Of a DNA stretch of 64,000 bases, positions 34,601 to 45,884 are shown piece after piece. Below the pieces are notes generated by a model. The model saw only the letters and a program-made list of their open reading frames with translations, was not told the DNA's origin and did no database searches. The stretch is from Stratiolaelaps scimitus. Lineage: Eukaryota; Arthropoda; Arachnida; Mesostigmata; Laelapidae. The stretch lies in contig JABWDB010000004.1 of the NCBI GenBank assembly GCA_019614645.1, positions 620,001 through 684,000 on the forward strand. Reading direction: 5' to 3'. The first letter of the stretch is position 1; every line of letters begins with the position of its first letter. A program made the position numbers and the translations under genes.

Positions 34601-37600
34601 GCCGACAACAAGACCTCATCACACTCGGTCGAGATTGGGTAATTTAGGAGCTTCACGGAAGGGGGCGAAGGAAGTGAAAACTATGTATATGATAAAAGTA
34701 CGGATTTGAATTTTCGAAAGTGTGGGAATTACCACATGCGTCTGTGAGAGGAAGAAAATGACGAGTTTCACAGTGTGTGTATAGGGCGGATACGAATCTG
34801 GACAGGTGTTGTAATGGTGCGACATGTGTGCGAGAATTTGGCGGGCGTGCCACCAGTTGAACACGTGTCCTTTTGAAGAAAATGATAGATTCTCGTATAC
34901 CAGATTCTCGGTACCAAGGCCAGCTCAAAATGGAAAATAGCTGGTGCTATTCCTCGTGGAAGCGTGTGCTGCTTTATGTGAAATGGTGTGGAGTCAGTAA
35001 CATCATTGCGAGCTGGTCAGAACGAGATTTCGGCGACGGCCCAAGTGGATTCGTCGTCGTCAGCGCGGTAACAGGTGCGGTATCCGTGCGGTCACTTACT
35101 CCCACGTGTTCTCATTTCCGCGGAAAATGTAAGTGGCTCTTTCGTTTGACGATGAGGACTTCGCAGAAGCGATGCCAGTGGGGGTAGTCGAGAGACCCTG
35201 CGTCCGACTTCAGGTTCCAGCGGGTCATTTTAGGTGAGGGGTCCAATGGCGATGAAGGACATCCGCCATATTGAAAAGAACAATTATCGAATTAATCTCA
35301 AAAACAATTATCGGAGTAAGCGCTAAGTGGATCTATACGGGTATTCTTATGAGGCAAATAGACAGCTGGGTCAATGCTTGGCAATCTGCCTGCGTTACGT
35401 GACAACGATTATATTGGCGTTTCGCCATCTTGCTGCAAGTTTCGTATCGTCTCCACAAGCTGATTCTACGGTGCCCGCGAGCAGTTCTTGTGCTTCTTAA
35501 CAAATTCGTTCGTCTCGCGTTTTTGTGACTTGCTGCCTGGTGAATAATCCTATTGTTTTTGCCTTGTTTGACTAGGTTTCGGTGCCGGCGAGATTGCGCA
35601 TGTGGGCGCGTATACGAGATGTCGGCCGCGTCTCTTTTTTTCTCTGCGGAGAGGCCAATGTGTAGTCGCTTGCATTTCCAATCTCAATCGGCCACCGGCG
35701 AAGATAATTTTCGGACAGAACGATTTCTATGCAAGGTTGTATTAACGTTATCCCAACTTAGTTCTTGCTCGTGTGCTGGCTTTGGCTAATTTATGTGTCC
35801 CTGTTTCTGTGGAATTGGTGCGTGTTCATGCGCAATGGCTAGTTGGCACGCAGCGGTTAGTTATCAGTTTGGATTTGTGTGTGTCACGTTCGAGAACGTG
35901 TTTGCTGACGTGCGCTGATTACACAAAAAGACCGCTTCTACACGCAATTAGTTTTCATCGACACGAGTAACGGTGGCGGCACCAGGAGCAACAGAGGATG
36001 AGCGTGTCATGCGACATGGACGAGGTGGTCGACGTACGGGTGCTGCTACCATAAAAACTCGCTGTCGAAATAACGGCGCCGCGCACCCGAGGCGATCAAT
36101 CTGGATGGTGAAGGTTTGCTAAGGTTGTCACGAAACACTCCATCAACGGGAGGACGAAAGCGAACTTCAGAAAACAACAAAAAAAAAACGCAGCCGGCGA
36201 TGACCACGATGAAGTTGAAGGAAAAAGGCGACGATGTCTCCGGGGTCTGGGATGGACGCAGAGGTTATGCTTCTGCTACTATAACGAAGACAGATGCCCG
36301 CAAGGGCTGATCAGTCGCATCGAAGCCGGCAGTGCTGCTGCTGCTAGCGAATCACCCAAGAAAACCCAACAAGGGGTACTCTCTACGATTGATCGTCAGC
36401 TGGACACAGCCGATGAGCGTATAAAATAGTTCGTAATCTCGACGTACAACCGGGCGAGTACCATTCGTTGGAAGTACACTACCCGCTAGGCTTCTACCAA
36501 GCTCATACGATACAACGTTCCCCATGCTCTGGCCCCACAAGCGAGTTCTGCATGTATCGCTCTCAGCATTATATATTAAATATATACTATACCCAGATCA
36601 TTGTCTCGTGTGTCGTGCTGCGTCCACGGCAAGCGACAATAGCACGATAATGAGCAACTCTCGCATATATGTGACATGCCGCTGGCTTAACAAGAACACG
36701 CATATATTAACTAGGCATTTGTTTCTCTCGATTTGTTCTCTGACTATTATACTATCGTTATTCTCTGACTCTATTTGTTAACTGACCTTCAGCTGCCCTT
36801 CACAGATATCACTGGCCGCTGCGTGCTGACGAACCATAGTATAACTAACAAAAAACGTGCGCCAGTTCGACAAATACACACAGACATGCCAATTAGCCAA
36901 AAATAAACCAAGTTCTGAGGAAGTTAATATTAGCATGCTTATCAATCGTCACGTCCGAGCATCATTTTTATATAGCTAGTGTGGAGCGGAGACACGGAAA
37001 ATAGGAATGATTGGTTTGCCAAGCGGGCGAAAACTGGAACCGACATCTCGGATACGCGAACAATCGCACAATCTCTCTGCCATCTACTGAAACAAGCCAG
37101 CAATTAACACAAGCATCAGTTGAACAAAAATAATTGAATACAATGTATTAAATCGCGGGCATCAGTCAGTCGTGGGAAAAAAAAGTCATAATATAGAGGA
37201 CCTCAGATGTGTCCTCATGTATCCTCCGTAGGGGGGGGGGATATTCCTTGTGATATTCGAGGACGACATTGCGGTATTTTACGCTCGTGGCCACTGATAC
37301 TTCATCACTCTTTGCGAAAATCAAATCGTTAGCCGATTTGGAAGGTAGTTGCACAAAATGTTCAATCTTGTGCTTTGTGTGCCGCCAAATCAGTTCCCCT
37401 CTCATACCGAACAGTTTTGCCTCCTGATCAACGGGTACAATGCCTGAAGGAAGTTCTTATTAACAGCATTAATGAAAGGAACGGCGGATGAACGAGATAT
37501 CCATCTCGGCGCAAACCAGCACTTGGGCTCTCGTCTTGGCCCATTTTTCAGCCTCACTGAAACAGTCGTCAACGTGGATGTCCACGTGAAAGAAGCCGAC

Positions 37601-37871
37601 GAAGTAGAGAATTGGCAAGGTCTGGAAAAGGCTTCCAATTTGCTCCGGTCGCTTCAGCTGTCCCTAGTCAAAGGCTGGCTCAGACAGATAAGAGAGGATC
37701 AGACCTCTTTTCAAGGGAACTTTCGAAGATGCGCAGACACCTCTGGAAAATAAATCTTGAAGAACATGCCTCATGCGAATCTCATGTCTAGTGCGTGACT
37801 TTTCACTTGAGCTGTTCCGTTTCTGTCATTGTTTATTTCGTGCGAGTGAATAGTTGCAATAGGCTATTGTT
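31647..37871. other. Spacer, no supported gene
   Basis: Short overlapping frames only. A stretch at about 35950-36310 is richer in CG dinucleotides and could be a promoter or 5' UTR, but no start with downstream coding sequence could be supported. Frames at 37166-37640 (minus) look like decayed coding sequence that I cannot assign. Confidence 0.35.
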
Positions 37872-37998
37872 GCCAGGTACGAGTAAGGAAGACGATAAGC
37901 AAAGGTGGCCCCGACAGGTCCTCATAGTAATCCCTAAAAGGTTAAGAGCTGAGGCCTGTCGGGTAGGGGAATAGCTGAGGGTCAGCTCGAAAAAACAA
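37872..37998 (+). repeat. A-tailed dispersed repeat, copy 1
   Basis: It starts gccaggtacgagtaagga, contains gcaaaggtggccccgacagg and ends gtcagctcgaaaaaacaaaa. It is nearly the same as 48931-49055 and is related to the inverted copy at 57552-57660. Internal cccgacagg and cctgtcggg segments could pair as a stem. The A-rich end suggests spread by retroposition. Confidence 0.8.
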
Positions 37999-40900
37999 AA
38001 AATAGGCTATTGATCAAGATTTATTGTCCAGATCAGACAAAATACGTCGGGATAAGGAATATGTCGAGTAAAGGAATGCAAGCACTGAGGTGTCATTTGA
38101 TGGAAAAAAAATATATGTTTTACCATCTATATATATTGAAGAAGCAACTATAGAAAAGGAAACGTTTGTATTTTCTTATATGCACATATTGAGTATCTAT
38201 GGTTGGCAGGCTTGTTCTCACGCGAAAACTCGAACCTGTCACAGACTAGAGGCCTCGCACACAGTCATTATTGCTGCGTTATTATTATTACCCCGATTGC
38301 CGATTCAAATATGTGCTCGCATAGCGGCAAAGTATAAGATCCCCATACTTCTCAAAACTGTACTCAGAAGCGGAGCAACTTCACGCTGCTTCACTACTGC
38401 TCGATTTGCGCTTATCGAATTTTTATGACGATTTTACCAACCCATTTTCTGTGTTATCGGGTCGAAGTCGCATACTTTCGCATACATATAGTCGCACGGT
38501 TTTACGCAATATGCTGTTGATGTGCGGAAGACGACATGTCGGAAGGTTCCGGCAGTAATGTTATAAACTGGTTTTCAATTCAGACCACGTTATGGGCTTC
38601 TATCATGTTTAACTTGTGTGAAGCTGCCAGTTGGTCGTGGGAGTCTCTCCAGCCTTCCTTGGGCACTTTCACAGCCGAATGACTTTGTACCTCCTCACTG
38701 ATGGCCGTGACACATCTGCGGTTGAGCTTGCTTAACATTCAAAGGAGCGTTGTGGTACAACGACCTTCAACAGGGTCGGCTTTAAAAAATATGCGCACTC
38801 GTTGTCAAACTGCTGAAACGAGCAAACGAGTTCTCGAGGCTGAACCACTCCACTCAGCGAGAGGAATAAGGAAAAACTCGACGGCATGAATTGCAGATCG
38901 TTGGCTCGTGCCAGCTTCACCGGTGAAGTTACCATCACGAAACGATTACGTACCCGTCTACATATTCAGTACTACAAGAGAATAGAACGAATACGGTAGG
39001 GTCATAGAGAGTTACAGGGTGTTCACATATTGTGTCGTCGCGTTTAGTCTCTGTACGCATTCCCGGGGCGGGGCTGAATGACGAACCGTACGCCGTTTTA
39101 TCGACATACATTTAAATCGAACGCATGAAATGAGGGTGCTCAAAGCAAAAAGGATTTGTCTGCCTTTGTGGTGGGTCGGCATTGACAGTCTTCGTTGTGT
39201 CCACGCCGAGGAGGACACGGCCCAGCCATCCTCTATATTGCTGTCACCTTAGTATCAGAGATTGTCTGCTGACCCTCCTTAGAGTTGGGGACGCTAAAAG
39301 CTGTTTATCCGCTTCGTAGTTGGTCTCACTCTCTCCTATCTCGCTTTCTCCACCTCGGTCTATTTCTCTCTCCCTCTCTCTCTCTCTCTTGATCTCAACT
39401 GGAGAGCCTCTAACAGTTTCACCTCAAACGAATCTATGACGCGTCTTCCCGCCTTGCTCTATTTTCGGCTGAATGCTTTCATTCAATAATGATTACCAAC
39501 CACTCAGCATATGAAATCACAGCGACTCGGCGTCCACATCGAAACGAGTTCAATCTAACAGAAATACAGGGACCCTGAGCGTAAGGGCGCAGGGCTTAGC
39601 TCGAATGTCATCAAACCAGCCGTGGTGTGTGTGCTGTACGAAGGCGGCCACACACGAAATGACTTCAAGGCGGTTTAAGCGAATCGCTCGATTGCCGGCT
39701 GGCCGATGTGCAGGATATTCGAGGAAGACAAGCGAACAGCCGAAGATTGAACATACAATACAAAACGTTGGCGTTTCAAGGTACACCAACCTGGCCTACT
39801 TTCACAGCGGTGAACGTTTTGCTGTGGAACAAGCCGGCCGCAGCTACTTTTCTGACCAACGGACACACGCTGAGAGCCGAATTCATTCGAATTTACACCA
39901 GGGAATTCTCTTCTCGGTAACGCAGTGGCAAGTGAATCGCCGTAGTACAACATCGGGTCCTCGCAACAATAGGCGAGGATTCGTATGTAAATTTCATTCT
40001 CTCCCCTTTTTGTTGATATCTATTTGTAGGGTGTAGCAAGTTAGGAGGATATACGTATTAATTCTCTAAAAAGTCGTGAATTTCAGTGAATTAGGCTAGT
40101 GATGTAGTCGTGCAGAATGTCAAATTTTACAATAGGAAAATGACGTTTGAATTATTTCCATTAGTCGAAAAAAAAATATTATTACCCAAACTACTAGAGT
40201 CCATTAGTCGAAATCTACAAACTTTCAACAGTGATGTGTGAACCCATACAAGCTCAGCCATTGCTGTAGAGGGCTTTTTGAAAATCCGGCAGATTTATGG
40301 ATATACAGTATGTGTAAAGGCTTCATAAATATTATATGGATTATGAGGAAGGTTCATCACCGTTATCAAACAGATAAGGTGACTCCGTCCTGGTGTGATA
40401 TCATATGCCCCCAAATGCGTATATCGGTGTAACTCGGGATCCTGTCCCAAACGTCAATGAATAGCCGAATGCAGAGCTAATATCGCTACAGTGCCTTTAT
40501 GTCGTTTCGACCTTCAGCGATTGGAAAGTCTGCTAGTCTCTCTTCGCGAGCTATCAGATAAGAGCATCGCAAAGGAAAGATTTATGACCAACTCCCTATG
40601 GCATTAGCTGAATCGTTTTTCCAGCCCGAAATGGCAAATAGAACCCTGTGCTTATCGCTGCAGCCATCACGGGGCACTCGTGCGGTGAAGCCATCGAGTC
40701 CAGCTGAAAATATGAACGTCTTCCTCGAGTCCTGGTGTCATTCATCTATTTTGAATGGATCTCACCAAACAGTGACCCTCTCTGACTAAATTGTCTTTTG
40801 GTTGCTTTGCGGTGCCTTCAATAATGATTGGGGTTATCGATACCTGATCGATATAATTGATCAACAGTTATACCAAATAGCACTTGAGTAGTGTTAGGGG

Positions 40901-43100
40901 ATTAGTAGCTGGATCATTAATATTCTAATTGGAGGACGCGGACTGCGTGAGGGGGTAATTATCGCACACTCAACGGTGAACTTTGCCGGTCATGGATCAA
41001 ACTGATATCAGATAGTGCTGCGGAATACCGAACGAATCGTACATGTTTGTGTCTAAAGATACAATTTTTCAAAATTGAGACAAAGATGTCTCATATGTGA
41101 TATTTAGTCCTTCATGTGGTGTGTAGGCCATACCACTAACGTGATTCTACTCTTGCTTCGCGCATAGTTAACGCTGTGCAGCAGATCAGTTAATCGAATA
41201 CGGCGGTGTGTATATACGTACACGAAACATGCACCTGTAGAACAAGATGTGTGAGTCGGACGGACTCATCGAATGTGACGAAACGGGTTCAGTGTATATT
41301 CAAGACGGATCAGGATCGCCAGCTGTTCAGAGATGCGCTGTACAGATCAACCCATATACACACACACACACACATACTCGATCCGGAGCGCCGACAGAAT
41401 CAAATGGTCCATCATCATATAACTGTTTCTATAATAGATTAGTTATATGATCCGCTTGGTTGCTTAGCGGAATTGGAGTCAAAAACAACACCAAAACCAT
41501 CGGCCTTTTTGAAACATATAAAAATAGCTGCTTCGGGCTTCTACTCCTGTGTACAACTAGTATACGGTCGAACCTGTTCGTGCAATACATGTTCGGGTAA
41601 TGCAACCCAACGTGGAGTTGTATTTTGCCTCCACTTGCAATGGGTAGCAATTTTCAGTCATTTGCAACGAAAAGTGGCTGGAGTAGAGCAGATCTTCTCC
41701 CTTAGTGACTTTGGTGAAGACAGAACGCTACTGTGCTCAGAACGATCGCGGTCCTCTGGTGCATGAGGACGGGTGAAGATCACATTGAAATTAAACTTGA
41801 AGAAAGGGTCATGAGAACATATGCTGATTAATCCTCTTCTTTTAAGAGGGAAAAAAATCCGTTCGTTGCGCGCGGACGACCACCACCGTGAAATGTACGC
41901 CGAACAGTGTCGGATTGGCCATAACTTAACGGCAAGCTAGACTACCGGCATTACCGGCTAAAACTATAGGTTTTCAGTTGGTCTAAAAGCCTATAGCAGC
42001 TCATAGCAGCCTCCCTTAAACTTCCATACCGGAAGCTTAAGAATTTGCGGCATTATCCTCGGAGTGACTTTCTCTAGGGACGGTACCCATTAATCCATGC
42101 ACGTCATGTCCTGTCTCTTCTTGTCTTTCTGCTTCGGCGATTTCTGCGCTGAAGGGGTATCTTCGTAGGCGAATTCGGGCAAGGCTCCCTTATTCTCGCA
42201 GTCCCGACCCGCACTTCCCAGCCGCTGGTCATTTCGCAGATGAGATCTACGAAATTCTTCATGTTCGTGCATGGCACGCGCGGAGGGGTGTTTCTCACCC
42301 GTGAGTCGCCGTTCCGCTGCCAACGTTACGTGACTTTGTTGAGAGCTAAGATTCGTGCGGGCTTCAGGGCAGGACAAACGAGCAGCGTGTGGGCAGCTCC
42401 GCGATTGAGGCACTACGTTGAATTCGTCCAGATAGACCTGGAAGTCTCCATGCCTAGTTATAACTTGTGCTATGAAGAAGTTCATGTGGACTCCTGGCGG
42501 TCCATCCATTCCTTGATGTCCGGAATTAGATCCTCGACCTTGGCGTCGGCTTCAAACGTGCGCAAGTCTGTCTATGTCTTTTGCCACGCAAGCAGAAGTG
42601 CTTCCCACTCTGTCTCACTTGAACGTTCTGGCCCACTGTCCCACAGTCTAGACCGTTGCCTTTGCCGTGGCAATCTTGACGTGCACGCTGCCAATAGTTG
42701 CCGATCCCACTGAGTGCACACGGGTGCGGTCGCTAGGCAGAAACCCAGAGTTATCTTGGATCATTAGCATAGTTGAACGGCAGGTAAAAATTAAATTATA
42801 AAAATGGTTGGCGTAACTGTCGCCGCTTGTGCATCTTCTCGAGAATGCAACTGTAAGCACGGAGCGATCTAAGTTGAAGCTTAATGGAATATGTTGACGC
42901 AGAAACGTACACGAATCAACTTACCTTCCAACGCATGGTGCATAGCAAATTCAAATTGAAGTCACTCTGATTGAATCGTCTGATAAGAGTGGTGAGGTGA
43001 GCCGGTAGGACAGAGCTCCTACAACTGTAGAAGTCGCTGCTTTTCCATATATATATATATATAATATTTTTTTTTTGAGAGGAGGAAATTTTCTTCGAAC
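37999..43100. other. Spacer with possible decayed retroelement sequence at its right end
   Basis: No supported exon. Overlapping open frames at 39550-40036 and 42090-42713 are open on both strands and match nothing clearly. The latter may be worn LINE sequence, since it is near the R1-like element. A (CT)n run lies at about 39366-39390 and a (CA)n run at about 41358-41372. Confidence 0.35.
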
Positions 43101-43224
43101 GCTCGGACACCGCCAGAGACACCTTCCAATCTCCGTAAAAGTGGGCCGGTCCAGTGCAGGGGGGTTGACGTGGATGACAAAACGCCTCTGCCTGCTAAAA
43201 CCGTCCTCTGCTGAGAGCCTATCT

Positions 43225-43271
43225 CTTCCCTAGAGTCGGCAAGCTTGGCATTACTTCGATCTCTAGGGAAG
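43225..43271. repeat. 11-bp inverted repeat beside the R1-like element
   Basis: cttccctagag at 43225-43235 and ctctagggaag at 43261-43271 are exact complements with a 25-base loop. Confidence 0.8.
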
Positions 43272-43362
43272 GTGTGTACTCCTCCGGCTAGTGTTCTATG
43301 GCCGGGCGCTTTAGTCTCCTATGACTACTTTGGCTTCCGTGGTAGGGTCCTCCCCGGGAGCG

Positions 43363-43510
43363 CTCGGTCATCTAATCCCCGGCCCGTGGGGGGAATGCGC
43401 CGAAAGAGACTTGTGAAGGAGCAGGGCCCGTGACAGGCCGGCCAATCTACCCAAGACGTTCCGGCTGCTCGGTCCACCTATCCCCAGCCCACCTGAGCGG
43501 GAATGCCTCC
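43363..43510. repeat. Diverged tandem repeat of about 105 bp
   Basis: The segment gctcggtcatctaatccccg (near 43363) recurs as gctcggtccacctatcccca (near 43469), and each is followed by cggaatgc- or gggaatgc-like sequence. The second unit runs into the reverse transcriptase region of the LINE copy. Confidence 0.5.
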
Positions 43511-45320
43511 CCCCCCGGTTTGGGTATCAGGACCAGGTGCGCGCGTTTCCATGCGGCCGGGTACCCTTACACAGTATCTTTCTAGCTATTCTCGCAATAG
43601 CTGTCGGCCAGCGTTTGGCTAACACGCGCACAACCTATGGCGGGACCCCATCCGGGCCATGGGCCTTCTCTGGTGCCCGGCGTGCTACCGCCATCTTGAC
43701 CTCTTCGCGGGTCACCTCCGGGATATCCTCACCCGTGGTCTCGGGGAAGGTCTCCCTCTCCCTTGCCGCCTGTATCGAGAAGAGGTGGAGCACCGCCTCT
43801 CTTAGCTTGTCCGGTAGCAAAGCAGGAGGCGGCCTACGAAGTTTGGCCATGACTCTACGATACGGCCTTCCCCATATATATTTATCTCACTCAACGGGCG
43901 TAGACTTTCCTCCCCCTGCGTTCCCTGAGGGCCTCGCTCACCTCACCTGGGTACGTTTTGAAGTCGTCCATGGGTTTATTGGGTGAGAACAATATAGAGA
44001 TGAAGACCCCCTCTATGGCCACCCCCGGGAATGCCGCCCCTGAACCCCGGTCTATAATGACCGCTCCCTGCGCGACCCAAATGGCCGTGTCTGTGTCCTT
44101 GCCTTTTATCCACTCATCGTCATTAACTCTCGCAGGGTTGGGATCCGAAGCCAAGCAGAGCTGAACGCCCTTGTCCTTGGCTGTCACCTGCAAAATGTCG
44201 TGGGCCGTTCTGGAGCACCCTGAACATTTATCTATTGCTGTATATTGGGGTCCTGCCCCGGCTCTCTCTTTCTACGCACCCGTTCCAGCTCCATGGACTT
44301 TCTGTTCTCGGGGCACGTCGCACTATCTGCCCGGTGCTCTTCCGCGTGACACATGAAGCAAGTCGACGTCGTCGTCTCGCAGTCCCTCGCGAGGTGCCCC
44401 ACGTGGCTGCATCTGAAGCACACCCAGGTATTCTCTCGCCTGGTGGCCGACTGGCTGGCATCGGAAGCAGACCTGCGGCTGAGGCCACAGGTCTGCTTCC
44501 GATGCCAGCGCTGGTATTGTCCAACTGGCGACGATCCTGACGGTCCTCATTTCCAATAGTCTGGCCGTCGCTCGGGCTGGCACTGTCGCCACCGAGTACA
44601 AGATCTGCGAGCGCGCGAGCCTGGGCTCGGTGACCGAAACCTCCTCGCTCCTGCCCAGGCCGAGCACCGCCTCAGATCTAAGCTCCCTGGCCAGCTCGGT
44701 CTGATCGAGCAGCGATTTCCCGGCGCTCTCGAACCGTTCCCGGCCTCTAAGAATGGCGTCTTCGTTCTTGCTTTAGATAACCCCCTTTAGTTCTGCGCCC
44801 TGCACTCCCCGGACTTCCTTTCGCTCTCTAAGGCCTTTAACCATGTCCGCGAATGTCCGACCTTCTCCGAGGCGCAGTCTGATGGTGTTGTTTGCGACCT
44901 TAGGCTGAGAGTCGTCTCCTCCACCCTGCGAGTCCCTTAGGTTGTGGCAGATTTCGAGCTCCCCTGCAACCTCGCTCTTTCGGCAGCACAGCTCTAGTAA
45001 CCGCCAGGTCATTCGCGACCTTGCCTCTCTCCGGAGGTAGAAGAGCGTCCTGCCGTGTTTTCCAATCTACGCTGTTTTCGCCAGTGCGGTTCGCACCACC
45101 CTCTGGAACACAGCGATAGATTCTTCCCCCAGCCCTACCCAGTCCTGCGCGAGCATGCCCACCACCAGGAAACGATGTCCCTCACCCTCTGTTCGGCGTA
45201 TTCCCTCAGCGGTGATGATTTCCACTGCCGCCCGCTCCGGTAGACAGCGACTCCCCGCCCCCCAATCGAAGTGCCCCTGGTGCCTGTGGTGGAATATATT
45301 TGACGTACACACTCTTAACC
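43440..45320 (-). mobile_element. R1-like non-LTR retrotransposon, internally deleted and decayed
   Basis: Read on the minus strand from high to low coordinates. Gag-like ORF1 fragments lie at about 45312-44230, with zinc knuckles CFRCSHVGHLARDC and CFMCHAEEH and a further knuckle start CFRCQPVGH. The start of an endonuclease-like ORF2 follows (44193-43891: an aspartate/tryptophan-rich strand, then AVIIDRGSG). Then comes reverse transcriptase sequence, WGRPYRRVMAKLRRPPP, a stretch ending KAHGPDGVPP, and AAWKRAHLVLIPKPG. These are hallmark R1-clade blocks. Intact elements have several hundred residues between the endonuclease start and the WGRPY block. Here they are nearly adjacent, so roughly 1 kb is missing with a junction near 43870-43890. 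The frame is broken several times, including a stop straight after GPDGVPP. The copy cannot be autonomous. Confidence 0.8.
44454..44509. repeat. Perfect 22-bp inverted repeat inside the gag zinc-knuckle region
   Basis: Arm 44454-44475 (gctggcatcggaagcagacctg) is exactly complementary to 44488-44509, with a 12-base loop. The arms encode the same knuckle-flanking peptide sense on opposite strands, which points to a small foldback duplication rather than a normal gag feature. Confidence 0.85.
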
Positions 45321-45849
45321 ACCTTATTAAGCCGACAATGCCCTCAGGGTCGATTAGCTGATCTTGCTCGCTACGTGCTATAATAATATTAAACAGAATA
45401 ACAGCAGTTACACAATTGCGTCTATATCCATCTTACCATCCTCTATGAAGATTCCTCATACATTTTCACAGCAGTACGTTTTGCTTCGTCTTTCTCCGGA
45501 AAAATAATCTCTCCTGTGGTTTCAGTTGCACGCTTCTGAAGGTATTCTATACATACTTGAGCCATAAATAGGACTTGTTGTTTGCCGACAAAATAGAATG
45601 GCCCTTATTTGGGGTCGCGGCGTTGACTAGCTCGCCGGCACAGTCCAACAAACTCTTCCCGATTGAGCTTACACTACATAGGTAGTATATACGTATACAC
45701 AGCAGCATAAGTGATGTTTCTTTCGCTTGAGACCTACCCTACTTATTTGATTACGTGTTCAAACAAGCTGCTAGGCACGAGCAACCCATAATCAATCGTG
45801 TTTCAATATTTAATAAACTTAAAGTCAGCCTTTAGCCACAGCGCGTTAC

Positions 45850-45855
45850 TTTATT
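45850..45855 (-). promoter_or_regulatory. Poly(A) signal of the amine oxidase gene
   Basis: AATAAA on the minus strand, 30 bases after the stop of the proposed ninth exon. It supports the longer gene model. Confidence 0.6.
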
Positions 45856-45884
45856 GCCAAATAGATGTCGTTTAATTTTTTTAT

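Noticed and set aside
39550..40036. Three overlapping frames of 70-143 codons
   Set aside because: All three are equally plausible, on both strands, with no splice context or recognisable domain.
42090..42713. Overlapping frames of 139 (minus) and 157 (plus) codons
   Set aside because: They are open on both strands, with no motif. They may be worn LINE sequence but cannot be assigned.
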